Assembly: GCA_011316305.1 (NCBI GenBank)
Contig: SAUG01000016.1
Span: 186,001-250,000, forward strand
Source of the DNA: Rusavskia elegans
Taxonomy: Eukaryota > Ascomycota > Lecanoromycetes > Teloschistales > Teloschistaceae
Length of the DNA stretch: 64,000 nt
Direction of reading: 5' to 3'
The position numbers and the translations under genes were made by a program. The notes under the pieces are model-generated. The model ran no database searches. It saw only the letters and a program-made list of their open reading frames with translations, and was not told the origin of the DNA. This document shows, one piece after another, positions 11,817 through 22,134 of the stretch. The number at the start of each line of letters is the position of its first letter. Position 1 is the stretch's first letter.

Positions 11817-12282
11817 GATCAACCAGATTTCAACCCTTGTATTTGAGCGATGTCGGTATTCTCAACTTCAGTCGTAGTCGGCCCAATGCGATGATTGATT
11901 GTAGGATCCAGACGTATCCAAAAAGAACCTCAGCAAGAGCTCTTGTCGCAATCCCCCTGCCGTTAGATAACAGACTACTCTAGCGAAGCTTCAACGCAAT
12001 TGGTGAAGGCATTGGAGATGCTGGATATGTCGAAGTACGTCGGCCCCTGTTCGAGTTTGGACTCAGAGTAAACATAAACAAGTTCAAGGTCCCGAGGGCA
12101 ACCTGTAGGGCTGACTGATTACGTAATAACCTTGGAACTTTTCCTGTTATCGACGACTAAGGTAAATAGCCCACCTTCCATCCATCAAAATCCACAATAA
12201 CAGCACAACCCTTGATAGATCTTAGGCCAGCCGTTTGACAGTTATTGTACTCGCTACCGATCGACCGTCTTCAAACCTCGTC
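11817..12282. promoter_or_regulatory. Divergent promoter region between RFX and Yop1
   Basis: 466 bp between two divergent starts. It contains a TAAGGTA half-site (12158-12164) like those in other upstream regions of this window. I see no clear RFX X-box, so autoregulation cannot be claimed. Confidence 0.4.
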
Positions 12283-13161
12283 ATGTCTTTCCAGGAACGA
12301 GCCCAACACCAGATTGGCCAAATTGATAAGGAGGTTCGTGACTCGAGATTTACCCTCCAGCAACCTACCTTATGCCCTTCTCGCCGCACCAAAACTGTGG
12401 AACCGACTCGAGTACTTGATTCTTGGAGGTGCTGACATTATTCTCGTGCAGCTTTCCAAATACCCTTCGCTCAATAACTTTGAGACGCAAACATCCGTGC
12501 CTAAGGTGTATGCTTTCCTCGGCATCGCTGCCATCTATTTCTTCCTCGTCTTCTTCAACATTGCTGGAGAGTTCCTCGTCAATTTCGCCGGTTTCATCAT
12601 CCCGGGCTATTATTCGCTCGAGGCTCTGTTCAGCGCAGGCAAAACTGATGATACTCAAGTAAGTTCATCTGAGCCAAGAGCCACGCTATAGCTTCCGCTG
12701 CAGCATTTGTTCGTCCATTTTGGAAGGCTAACGTTCTGTCCAGTGGTTGACCGTAAGTATCGCACCATCTGCTGGCTGCATTGGGGACCTAACCGAGTGC
12801 TTTGCAGTACTGGGTCGTCTATGCTTTCCTGACGGTTTTTGAGAGCTTGGTCAGCGCGGTATACTGGTTCCGTAAGCAGCACCACCAGCCTGTGTTACCT
12901 GTTCTAGTTGACGGTCGCCAGCATTCTACTACACCTTCAAGTTCTGTTTGGTGTTGTGGATGGCTCTTCCTCAGACCGCGTCAGTCCTCCAAGACAAAAT
13001 TTGATCAATCGTCCAAGGCTGATCTATTAAAAAGAGGGGCACAAATCATCTTCCGCTCCTTGATCCAGCCCGTCTTCTCCCGTTTCTTCTCCACAAGCGG
13101 AAACACGGCAGCCAACCTCCGTTCGCAAGCTGATCAGGCAAGCAAACCACATGCCATGTAG
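12283..13161 (+). CDS. YOP1: Yop1, ER tubule-shaping protein (DP1/TB2/REEP family)
   Basis: Integral ER membrane protein that curves tubules with reticulons and binds Rab-type GTPase partners. Six exons: 12283-12333, 12452-12658, 12744-12752, 12808-12871, 12922-12979 and 13035-13161; 171 aa. It begins MSFQERAQHQIGQIDKE and has two hydrophobic hairpins (about residues 35-75 and 88-130) with the family motifs PGYYSLEALF, DDTQWLTYWVVYAFLTVFES and WFPFYYTFKFCLVLWMALPQT. The tail is Ser/Asn-rich. Exon 3 is a 9-nt micro-exon encoding exactly WLT, part of the conserved TQWLTYWVV motif, so its inclusion is well supported. It is convergent with Atg101. Confidence 0.95.
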
Positions 13162-13582
13162 AAGGCAGCCTCAAGTCATCTGGAAATGAACACATACACC
13201 CCAAGACAATGACTCTATCGTGAGGCATGATGCTTTCAGGGAGGTATTGACGGAAAGGGGAGCACAAGACTGGTTCGAACGAAAGATCATTCTCACCACA
13301 TCGAGGAAGCAAATATTGCCGGGCGCGGTTCAAGGCGTGCTTGCAGTTTGAACGTTGTTGTAAAGTATGATATTGCTTCATTGCCATGACATTTTCCATG
13401 AGAATGTTTCTATCAGACCTCCATTCGCACCACACTCTCGCTTCCAGAGAACCCTTTGGAGTGCTTCTCGCGTCTAGTTTTCTCATTACACGGATACCGT
13501 TGTTCTAGGATTGTTGCCTGCCGAAACCATGGAGTCGCGCATCTATTGATCTATCTCTATATTAATTCCGCCAACGGTACGC
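13162..13582. other. Convergent 3' intergenic region (Yop1 / Atg101)
   Basis: 421 bp between two 3' ends. No gene supported; presumably 3' UTRs. Confidence 0.5.
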
Positions 13583-14305
13583 TCACGCAAAGAATCCTAT
13601 GGTCTTGCCGTCATATTCGGCGCGAGGATTGAGCAGGATCTCATAGGGAAAAGGGTTCATCTCGCTCGTGGTAATGGGAGGTATGTGATCTTTATCTCGA
13701 TTGACAATCTTGACGATGGTCATTGCTGTTCTTTGCAAAGCGGGTGCTTCTGCTCTCAACAAAGTCATGCGCTCTGGCGGACATTCAGCACCTTCCGATC
13801 TCTGCTTCCCCAGGATGGCCACGTACCGGTCTCCGTCCTGGGAGTAGTCAAGGTAATTTTCAATTTCCAGACTTCCCAACAGATCTCTTCTTCACTTTTC
13901 ACGGTACCAGTGAGCCAGCCACCCAGGCCGCCTTTCCGTCTTCGCTTCTCGAAGAAGCGGACACCCAGTTCGCCGCGGGAGCCGCCGCTGGGAGAGGAAG
14001 TAGACGAGAGTTGGCGGACCAGCTGACCAACTCGAGTCTCGATAAGTGTTTCCAGTTCGGGATCGGCAACGACAGGCAGGGTCAGATCTAAGACGTCGAG
14101 AGAGGATGGGCGCATGGAAGGAAAGTAACGATGGAAGAAGATGGTATGCAGAATGCCTGTGGACAATTTAGCGACATGTGTTATCCTGCAGGTGCGGAGG
14201 TGCGCAATCAGTCAGTTATTGAGACGCACCTCGCACAATGTCGGCCACGTAGATGGGGTCCACCAGAATCTCCAAAACGTACTCGGGCCTTTTCCTAGCT
14301 TCCAT
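13583..14305 (-). CDS. ATG101: Autophagy-related protein 101 (Atg101, HORMA domain)
   Basis: HORMA-fold partner of Atg13 in the Atg1/ULK kinase complex that starts autophagosome formation; present in most eukaryotes but not in budding yeast. Three exons: 14305-14230, 14156-13827 and 13773-13583; 198 aa. Family marks in order: PEYVLEILVDPIYVADIVRGILHTIFFHRYFP across the first junction, then ELGVRFFEKRR, EEICWEVWKLKITLTTPRTE, and RTAMTIVKIVNRDKDHIPPI near the end. The 53-bp second intron (13774-13826, branch CTGA) is inferred because only this splice joins the TPRTE segment to the C-terminal helix and strand in one frame. Confidence 0.93.
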
Positions 14306-15505
14306 ACCGAGAGAGCAACCTGTCAAACCAGATCTACAAGGTAAAGGAGCCAGAGGACAACTCCGTAGAGAAGCCTCTCCTTGATACTGTAGTCGAGTAT
14401 CAGCATGTCTCACATGACCTTTGCCCCACCCCGGCATGGATTCAGATAACGCTAGGTAGGTACGCCAGATAATTGAATGCCAAGCCCCCCTCACGCCAAA
14501 GGGTTCTGGCCGAATTGCTGATGTTCCTGGTCGGATTCCAACATCATTAATTGTCAAGATACCCCAAGACTAATTTATTAAGACCCAGCTTCCATTGTGT
14601 CTCGCTACTCCGTAGTCCACCTTCTCCTACTTTCCAAGCAGACCTCGGAAGACATCACATGCACTGCACTCTCGACTAGTAACTCTTCTTTGAATGACAT
14701 ACCTACCTTAGATCACTTTCAATAGTTCGTTTCATGTATACCTCAGAAGTGCAGACAGCCTATTGCCAAGCTTCAGCTAGACTTCAATACTGGAAGGAAG
14801 GTAGTCATTCATACAGGACTTCGGATGAGGGGTGTTAACGGTCTCAACGTGAGATTGGTCGACAATAGCGCTGATACTGCAACCACAACAGCTAACGCTT
14901 CGGGGAGACTTGTTTACTTGAAACATGCGGGCATTCGGATTATCTCTATTCCCATGGCGCTAGAGGGTCCACACCATTGCTGGGGTCGAATTATGCTGGA
15001 CATGATGCACGGACTTGTAGTGGGAGAAACCCTACAAGGATTTGTTCGGCGTACTCGCGAGCGTCGACCTTGCTATCGTAGCTCCTAACGCCAGGATGAT
15101 GACACCATTGGGTTTCGCACAGATCTCTCAGACCGATCACCGAGCGTTCGTGTTCGGGCTAGATGTCACGGCCGTGGCGCCCAGTTGTAGAAGTGTCAAG
15201 CTGGGACGTTTTATCGTAAAGGTCTTCTCTGGGCTGATTCCGACCACTTAGAGTACTTTTTCCTCGGGGAAATGGAAAATTTCGTTGTAACAGCCCACCT
15301 TTCCATTCGTCAGAGAAACTCATTGTTACACTCCCAGCTTTCTATTTCTATAACCTTCGTAACAGTATGGTTCGTGCAGCGTTCACTCGGTAGTCGGGGC
15401 CTCAAGATCTGATGTAACAGCGCGTCTATCGCGTTTGCCAGATACACGCCTCCATGATAAGGATCCAGCGCTTGCAGTGCCTTGCGTTCTCTGTACAGTT
15501 CCTAG
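14306..15505. other. Gene-poor stretch upstream of Atg101
   Basis: About 1.2 kb. Two plus-strand frames (about 14825-15088 and 15042-15251) have short coding-like stretches, but no start/splice chain or family motif links them, so they may be decayed sequence. A TACCTTA half-site lies at 14704-14710. No RNA gene seen. Confidence 0.4.
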
Positions 15506-16036
15506 CGACTTCGAAGCTACATCGTTGATCACATCGACGAATACGCCAAGACTCTATTCTCTTTCTATCAACAGGGCAACCAAGCAACACATGATCGGGA
15601 AGACTTCATCGACATGCTTCACGACCTCATCAGCAACATTCTCGCCATTACCAAGGGAGTCTTCGCTGGTGAAATAGTCAACAACCGTCTCAATCCTATC
15701 CGCCTTGCGATTGCGACCACTGGGTACCGCATCCAGTCCCGTACGTTACATATCCCCGATCGGATTGGCTTCTTCTCGTCCGGTCCTCCCCGCCTTCAGG
15801 TGCATGAGGCTACGTGCTTTATCCTTGTGGTCTGCTGGGTCTGCTTTTCTATCATCTCCAGTAGCCTCCTAGTTTTCATGGTCAGACTAGCCGGGAAGCC
15901 AAATTCCGGAAAGTTAGGAGCCGTTCTGTCGTCCATCACGATCGCCGAGGTTGCTTTTTTCTGGGTTGTGGCGTGTTACGACCGTCGCCGTGCACCAGGG
16001 TACGATTGGGGAGAATGGAAGCTGCGGAAGGACTGA
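15506..16036 (+). CDS. Orphan membrane-protein reading frame, possibly a truncated gene
   Basis: A 176-codon frame that opens just after a good splice-acceptor-like sequence (pyrimidine-rich, ending CCTAG at 15505) and lacks an ATG at its 5' end; the first internal Met is at 15614. The N-terminal ~70 residues look like a folded acidic/helical segment (DEYAKTLFSFYQQGNQ, then DREDFIDMLHDLISN). They are followed by two strongly hydrophobic helices (around residues 110-135 and 148-165) and a basic Tyr/Trp-rich tail. No family recognised. Either an upstream exon exists that I could not identify, or this is the 3' remnant of a lost gene. It stands alone in a 2.7-kb gene-poor gap. Confidence 0.35.
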   Translation, partial: RLRSYIVDHIDEYAKTLFSFYQQGNQATHDREDFIDMLHDLISNILAITKGVFAGEIVNNRLNPIRLAIATTGYRIQSRTLHIPDRIGFFSSGPPRLQVHEATCFILVVCWVCFSIISSSLLVFMVRLAGKPNSGKLGAVLSSITIAEVAFFWVVACYDRRRAPGYDWGEWKLRKD

Positions 16037-16997
16037 TGATAAGAACCATCGATGATCATACAGTTCGTAGGTGACTTTTATTCTACCGAACGAGTTTAAA
16101 CACCATGCTAACATACTACTCAGACATGGCCTTCGCCTTTCAGGGTGTAAGGCCATCGTGCCTACCGATCTTTCCGTCTCAGGAGGCATTGGCTCGGTAA
16201 CAACCGAAAATGTTGCACAGTCTGCGACTGCGTTTCTTTAGGCTCCCCAACTCTATCCAACACCCTAAAGCGTCGATAGGTCACATAGCTTCAAGGATTA
16301 GGCCTCTCATCAATTAACCTTCACGGACACTAAAAACCCCACTAGCAGGGTAGGTCTGCCAAGGAGACAAGTTTCTTTGAGGCAATGGGACTCGGGGAGA
16401 TCCCGAGCAGAGACATACTCTGATCTTTCCTGAAAGAACCGATTAGGGATGGTGGGTAAGCCGGATACTCCCAGAGAGACATTACGCAAGCGCAGCGTTA
16501 GCAATCGGCCGCTTGAGGGAATGCTGAAGTACCCATGTCGGTAGTATCAAGTTCTGTATAGACTTACTACTCCGTACTCAAAGGCCATAAAGTGTTAGCC
16601 CGAAGTTACCGACTACTACTCTATTTTGGCTCGTCGGTAGGAGAAAAACTCGAACACTAGGCCTGAACAGGAAATATGTCAGATTCTTGTATCCTTCAGC
16701 AACGACCAATCCTTTGGCGTGCCTTACTCGCTTTAATTGGGTTTCAAATATATCCTTACATTATTGTGCGTGGCAGAACGTAGAGACGGAATATTGTATA
16801 GGATTTCTGTATTGAGCCTAGTGTCCGCCGATTAGCGATAGTGCCAAGCTTCGATATTCCAGCCACCCGTTCCGCATATGTCTCCAACCCCAATCTGCTG
16901 GTGCTACGAGTTATTCCAGATGGAATAGCAGAGCTTCCCGTATGTATTGCATGTAGAACCCGTTACAAGTATAGCCAGCAGAGGTACACAAATCGAC
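16037..16997. other. Intergenic region upstream of Pex3
   Basis: About 960 bp, A/T-richer than its neighbours, with no supportable frame. Presumed to hold the Pex3 promoter. Nothing distinctive seen. Confidence 0.45.
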
Positions 16998-18687
16998 ATG
17001 ATCGACTCAACCAGACGGTGGCTCAAGAGGAATCGGACAAACTTGGCTGTTGGCATTGGGGTGCTTGGGGCTGGATACGTTGCCGGTCAATATGTCCTGT
17101 CAAAGATCGCCGAAACACGACAACGAATGAGTGAGGATCGCGTAGCTAAGGAGAAGTAGGCCATATCTGCCATGACCAGGTCCAAGATGTTGCGCTGACC
17201 CTATCCAGCTTGCGCCGCCGTTTCCAACAGAACCAGGAGGATTGCACCATCACCGTTCTTGCCTTGCTACCGACCGCGACCGAGAACGTACTGGAAGCTT
17301 TGCCTGTCGAGCACATCACCCAAGATCTACAGCAGAAGAAAGCTGATCGGTTGGGACGAAGCGCCGGTACACTCGACTCTTCCTCTGCCATTCCGTCCTC
17401 CGGACCCTCAAGTGTCACCGACGATGATGGAAGAAGTCTGGCTAGTTTCCAGAGTGGAAGTTATATCCATACGAGCCAGATGGTAGCCTCGAACTCTGCC
17501 ACTGGGGGGCCTGGACCTTCAAGGCCCACTAAGAGCAAAGCCGAACTGTGGAATGACTTAAAGATCACCTCGATCACCAGAGCGTTTACCCTGCTCTACA
17601 CCCTGTCGCTCTTGACCCTTCTCACCAGAATACAATTGAACCTGCTCGGTAGGAGAAATTACCTGGCCAGCGTCGTATCCATGGCTTCGCACTCGCCGCA
17701 AGATCCCACCATCAGCCTGGAGAATCTCGACGATGATAACGTGGAGCAAACATATGGGAACGACTTCGAAACAAATCGCAAATTTCTGACCTTCAGCTGG
17801 TGGCTGCTCCACCGGGGTTGGAGGGATGTGATGGAGAAGGTCGAAACGGCCGTCAAAACCGTTTTCGGGCCCCTGAACCCAAGAGAGGACCTTCCTTTAG
17901 AGAGATTGTCAGCCCTCGTTCTCGAGGTTCGCAGAAAAGTCGAAGGTGCCACGGCAGAGGAGAGGAGGTAAGGAGATCTGGCTCTTCACTTCGGGCAAAT
18001 ACCGTCCCTTTCCCAGTTGACGTTTCCAGCTCCCACAAGTGGCTTCCTTACCTCCTCCCGCCTCGAGACCAAGAGGAACTAGTCCTTCGCGAATCTGGCA
18101 TGCTTAAGTCTCCCTCCAACTCCCAACCAACATCAATACTTTCTCCACCATCATCCCCCACGGCAGAATCCCCCCGCTCCTCCTCATCCACAGCCCCACT
18201 CCGTCGATTGCTGGACGAGACGTCCGACCTCATAGACTCACCACCGTTCACCCAAATCCTCACTCTCCTCCTCGACACCACCTTCTCCCATCTCACCGAC
18301 CACGAGATCCGCACGGACGCCTACCGGCTGCCCGACCCGGCCGACATGCCCCGCGTACAAGAAGTCCCGGATCTCGATTCCAATCTGGCGAAAGCCAAGC
18401 TGGCGGCTATCTTGGCCGTCGTGACGAAGCAGGCGCATGCAATAGGCAATGGCGTACCCAATAAATACGCACAGGCAATCGAGAGCGTCAAGGAGCTGGA
18501 GGCGTTCGCGGCGGTGATCTATAGCAGTCACTTCGAGTTTGAAGCGTTGGGAGATGCACGGACCGAGCAGCTGGCGGAAGAGCCTCCAGGGCGACACGAG
18601 GCGGTTAGTCAGAAACATGGTGCTGGGGTGGTGGGTGCAGCGACTGATATGTTTGAGAATGTGTGGGGAAAGATTACGGCATCTTGA
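16998..18687 (+). CDS. PEX3: Peroxin-3 (Pex3), peroxisomal membrane biogenesis factor
   Basis: Membrane receptor for Pex19 that docks newly made peroxisomal membrane proteins; also the anchor for pexophagy and inheritance factors. Three exons: 16998-17155, 17209-17967 and 18030-18687; 524 aa. The N-terminus has the family pattern MIDSTRRWLKRNRTNLAVGI, a basic stretch before one transmembrane segment (about 12-32), then VLSKIAETRQRMSEDRVAKENLRRRFQQNQEDC across the first splice junction. The C-terminal cytosolic domain holds the Trp-rich WWLLHRGWRDVM segment and, after the second intron, KWLPYLLPP. A Ser/Pro-rich insertion occurs at about 330-365. Both introns are 53-62 bp. The ATG at 16998 is chosen because the Pex3 family begins there; an in-frame ATG 51 bp upstream is not conserved. 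Confidence 0.94.
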
Positions 18688-18910
18688 GATTTCAATCTTG
18701 CTGCCGAGGGTGCAATTCCTTCGAGCGTCCAGTGGATTTTTCGGCTTGTACGGCTAACATGCGTGGAGAAGGGTGTATGATTTGCGGCCATGGCTGCTTA
18801 GTATGTCCGAAGAGGATCTGCTTTCTTGTATATATAAACTTTGGACGATATATGACGACCGCACGCCGTCAAATTCCTATGATTGCCACAATACTTTGAA
18901 CTGGATAGCT

Positions 18911-20659
18911 TTACAGTACCTTCTTCGACAGTATTGTCTTCTTCTTCTTCGACTGCCAATCGCTTAATGACACCCTTACTAATTTCCACATCACCCACAA
19001 AGCTCCGAGCATGATAACCCCTACTGTCCCACTCTCCACCCATCTCGATTCTTGCAGGTCCATGACCGGCACTTGCACCTGCTCGATGAGACTTCCTCCT
19101 TCCCCCTTCGGCTGCGGCTGGAAGTGATAGAACGTTGTGGAGGGATCGAACAATACTTCATATCCCAGATTAATCCGATCGAAAGGATTACCGTTCAGAT
19201 CAATCCCTTCTTTCGCCGGGCACGCCCAGAAGACGATAGGCCACGGTAGATCAACGCTGGTAGCTCCACCCGCTGCAGGCGGTAAGTAGCGGAGATGCAG
19301 CGGGATATCTACATGCCACTGTGGTTCTGCAGTCTTCAGTCCAGCTTGATGAGGTGTATGGTGTGCGAGCTCCAAAAGCATCGTGGATCCCCACTTCCTG
19401 GCCACCCATTCAGGGGCCTCAAGGTCCATTTCACCTGACAAGACGCGGACGCCACGTAAATTTTTGGCTGCAAGAAAGTTGGGTGAAGAAAGCTGATATT
19501 TGTCAACGAAGAAGGAGGAAGGGAGGGTGAGATAGGTGTGGAGAGCGCATCCTCGGGCGGGCGGTGATATCGGGTGCGGAAAGGTAAGACGGAGTGTTGG
19601 GTGAAGACCGGTTGGCGTTGGGAATGTTGCGAGAAAACTGGAACCAGACGCAAGAGGGACGGCGTGGTGCCGGCTGGGAAAGGAGAACCGGGTCGGTCCT
19701 AGGTCAAAATATTGTAAGATTTAACGGACGGCACCCTGGGGGACGTACTTGGCTTCTTGTCTTCGCTTATGACTATTAGATACCCTCCAAAAGAAAGCTC
19801 TTCGGGCTCAAGGGCCTCTTGGTAAGTAAAGAGGCCCACTTCGGTCTTTTCCGACTTCCAGCGACGTTTGACTTCCTCGTTCCAACCTCCAAGATCTGGT
19901 GATTCGTGATGGAAAGACGTTAGGATGAACTCTCGAGATGCCGCATCGTAGTCAAAATCAAGGTAGGCAGAATTTTCAAGACGTTTGGCCGCACTTGAGC
20001 ATTCACTGTCCTGCTCGGGACATATTTTCTTCTGCAGATAGGTTACGAGATCTCTCAAAGACGGTGAGAAGTCATGATAGTGGTATGTTGGGAACAAATG
20101 ATGATGGGATTGATTGACAGGTATCTCAATGAGATTGTCCTGGTATCCTCAGCGACGAGGGGGCTCAAAATGGCATCTGCGACGATACCTCACTGAAAGT
20201 GTATGACTTGCCATATCCAAAGACTTTCTGAAGCAACGAACGCAACATATCGCTAGAGGAACGATAAGCATGCGGAGCTGGGAATGGTCGCGAAGAACAG
20301 TATTACCTACGGGGAGCGGTTCAAGTGAGGTGTAAGAAATACATGCAAGCCTGGCGAAGCTCTGGACACAAAAGGGGCTGGCGGATGATACGGCAGGTTG
20401 GAAACCCATTTCAGATGCAGCTTATGACATTGTCTGAGAGCTTGCCATATCTACTTAGATGATGAGAAAGTTTGGTCAAACTTGAGATTGATTGAGGAGA
20501 GCATCGTACTTCCTGCGGAAGCTCATGGGGAGAAAGCGTCAACCGCTCCTCTCGTGAAGCCTTCAATGCCTTGATCCGAACCGAAGTCTTGGTTACAGTA
20601 AGGCGCTCTGCATCAATGTGGCCATCTGGGTCGTGGATGAAAGTGATGCGTTCCTTCAT
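18911..20659 (-). CDS. PBN1: Pbn1 / PIG-X, subunit of GPI mannosyltransferase I
   Basis: ER membrane glycoprotein that stabilises Gpi14 (PIG-M), which adds the first mannose to the GPI precursor. Five exons: 20659-20510, 20450-20311, 20252-20189, 20139-19749 and 19698-18911; 510 aa. It begins MKERITFIHDPDGH. Splicing gives LPQE-IWQALRQCHKLHLKWVS, the family's early motif, and restores SDPM-like helical and FLATFPTPTGLHPTLRL segments that no single frame contains. The PIG-X domain follows (DLEAPEWVARKWGS, HLRYLPPAAGG, LPWPIVFWACPA, NPFDR). One transmembrane helix lies near 469-489, with a Lys-rich tail after it, as in type I ER proteins. It is divergent from the SARAF-like gene (269 bp). Smp3 of the same pathway is encoded 24 kb away. 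Confidence 0.92.
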
Positions 20660-20928
20660 TGTGGGCAGTAAGGTATTCTTGAAGACTATAGAATTAAAAA
20701 CCGATCAACCACTTATGTTTCTGCCGCCCCAAGCGCCCGCGGCCTCGGCAGAGCACGCTAGAAATAAGCGACTTGGTAGGGCCACCGACTGGATGGAGCA
20801 GCTTTGTACGAGTACTCTGAGGCTCTAAAGTAAACACCTGTCCTTTCTCTGGAGATGGCTGTCTAGAAAGCGCTTGCCCGCGCTCTGGACTACCACGATT
20901 CTACCATCTGTTCGGTCGGCAACCTATC

Positions 20929-21913
20929 ATGCTCGTTCACCTTCTGCTGTTCCATATTGTCCTATTCATACACGCGGTCCAGGCTTTGCGCAAGACGGAA
21001 GGTCAGAAGGTCCTCTTGTCCAATGTTCAAACCCTTACGCTTCGTCATGACTTGAAGACTAGCCACAGACGAGTGGCGGCTGTGCCGCAGGTAAACTCTC
21101 CGTCTACTGCCATTATAATAGCGTGGGCTAATCGTCCTCCAGCTGAAATGCATTGGCGGCAACGCCAAAGGATACTACAATGTCGACATCATGCGCTGTA
21201 AGAACCAAGGCGCCGACTACGATCGCGAAGACATTCAATGGACTTGCACGGCATCCTTACCGTCCGAATTCAAGCTTGGGTCGACGGATGTGATATGCGA
21301 AGGTTATGAATCCTCCAACGACCCTTATGTCTTGAAGGGTAGTTGCGGCGTTGAATACAGACTGATGCTCACGGATATTGGTGAGGAAAAGTATGGCCAC
21401 AGAGCCAAGAGTAAGTCTTACGATCCCGACTCAGGCGGCTTTGCCGGAAACAGACTGGGAGCTGTTCTCTTCGGCTTGATATTCATTGGAGTCCTTGGAT
21501 GCATCGTATACTCAGCATTGTTCAGCAATAGAGCTGGTAACGGGGGCAATCCGGTTGGTTGGGGAGGCCATCCAGGAGGCGGTGGAGGAGGCGGCGATGA
21601 CCCACCCCCTCCTTATTCCCGCCAGCCTCCACCATGGGGCAGCAAAGGTTACCCTTCGAGAACAGGAGCTGGCGTCTCTAGCTGGAGGCCAGGGTTCTGG
21701 ACAGGGGCTGCCGCGGGAGCTGCTGGAGGCTACCTTGCCGGTAACAGAAGAAACACTCAACCGCCAGCAAGTACCCGAGGATGGGGCTATGGATGGCATG
21801 ACAACGGAGAAGGTAGCTCATCAGGAAGAACCCGACCCTCGAGCTCATCTAGCTCTTCATTCTCATCGACAAGACACCAGAGCTCTGGCTTCGGGTCCAC
21901 GAGCAGGAGATGA
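20929..21913 (+). CDS. SARAF-like protein (store-operated calcium entry regulator family, TMEM66)
   Basis: ER-resident single-pass protein; animal SARAF dampens STIM/Orai calcium entry, and the fungal role is little known. Two exons: 20929-21090 and 21143-21913; 310 aa. It has a clear signal peptide (residues 1-20, Leu/Phe/Val-rich), a cysteine-containing luminal domain whose markers are LKCIGG, MRCKNQG, IQWTCTASLP and VICEGYESS, one transmembrane helix (about 159-181), then a Gly/Pro/Ser-rich cytosolic tail with a glycine run, a PPPPYSR motif and a poly-Ser end. The 52-bp intron joins the leader to the luminal domain directly before LKC. The luminal cysteine pattern makes the family call firm; the tail is fungal-type low complexity. 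Confidence 0.9.
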
Positions 21914-22134
21914 CACGGTGCCAAAAGACTGTAAGGGTAAGCTCAAACAGACCGACCATCGGTCAACAGGCGAAATCGAGTCTTGATCTAACACAGTATC
22001 AGTAAGTAGTAATGATACCTACTTGATCAAGATCACAGATACGCGACCTTCTGCGCAACAGTCTTCTCATTATGTCCTTAATACGAAATGCACCGGCCAT
22101 GTTCAAAGCCTGGGTGCATACCCACGTGGCTGGG

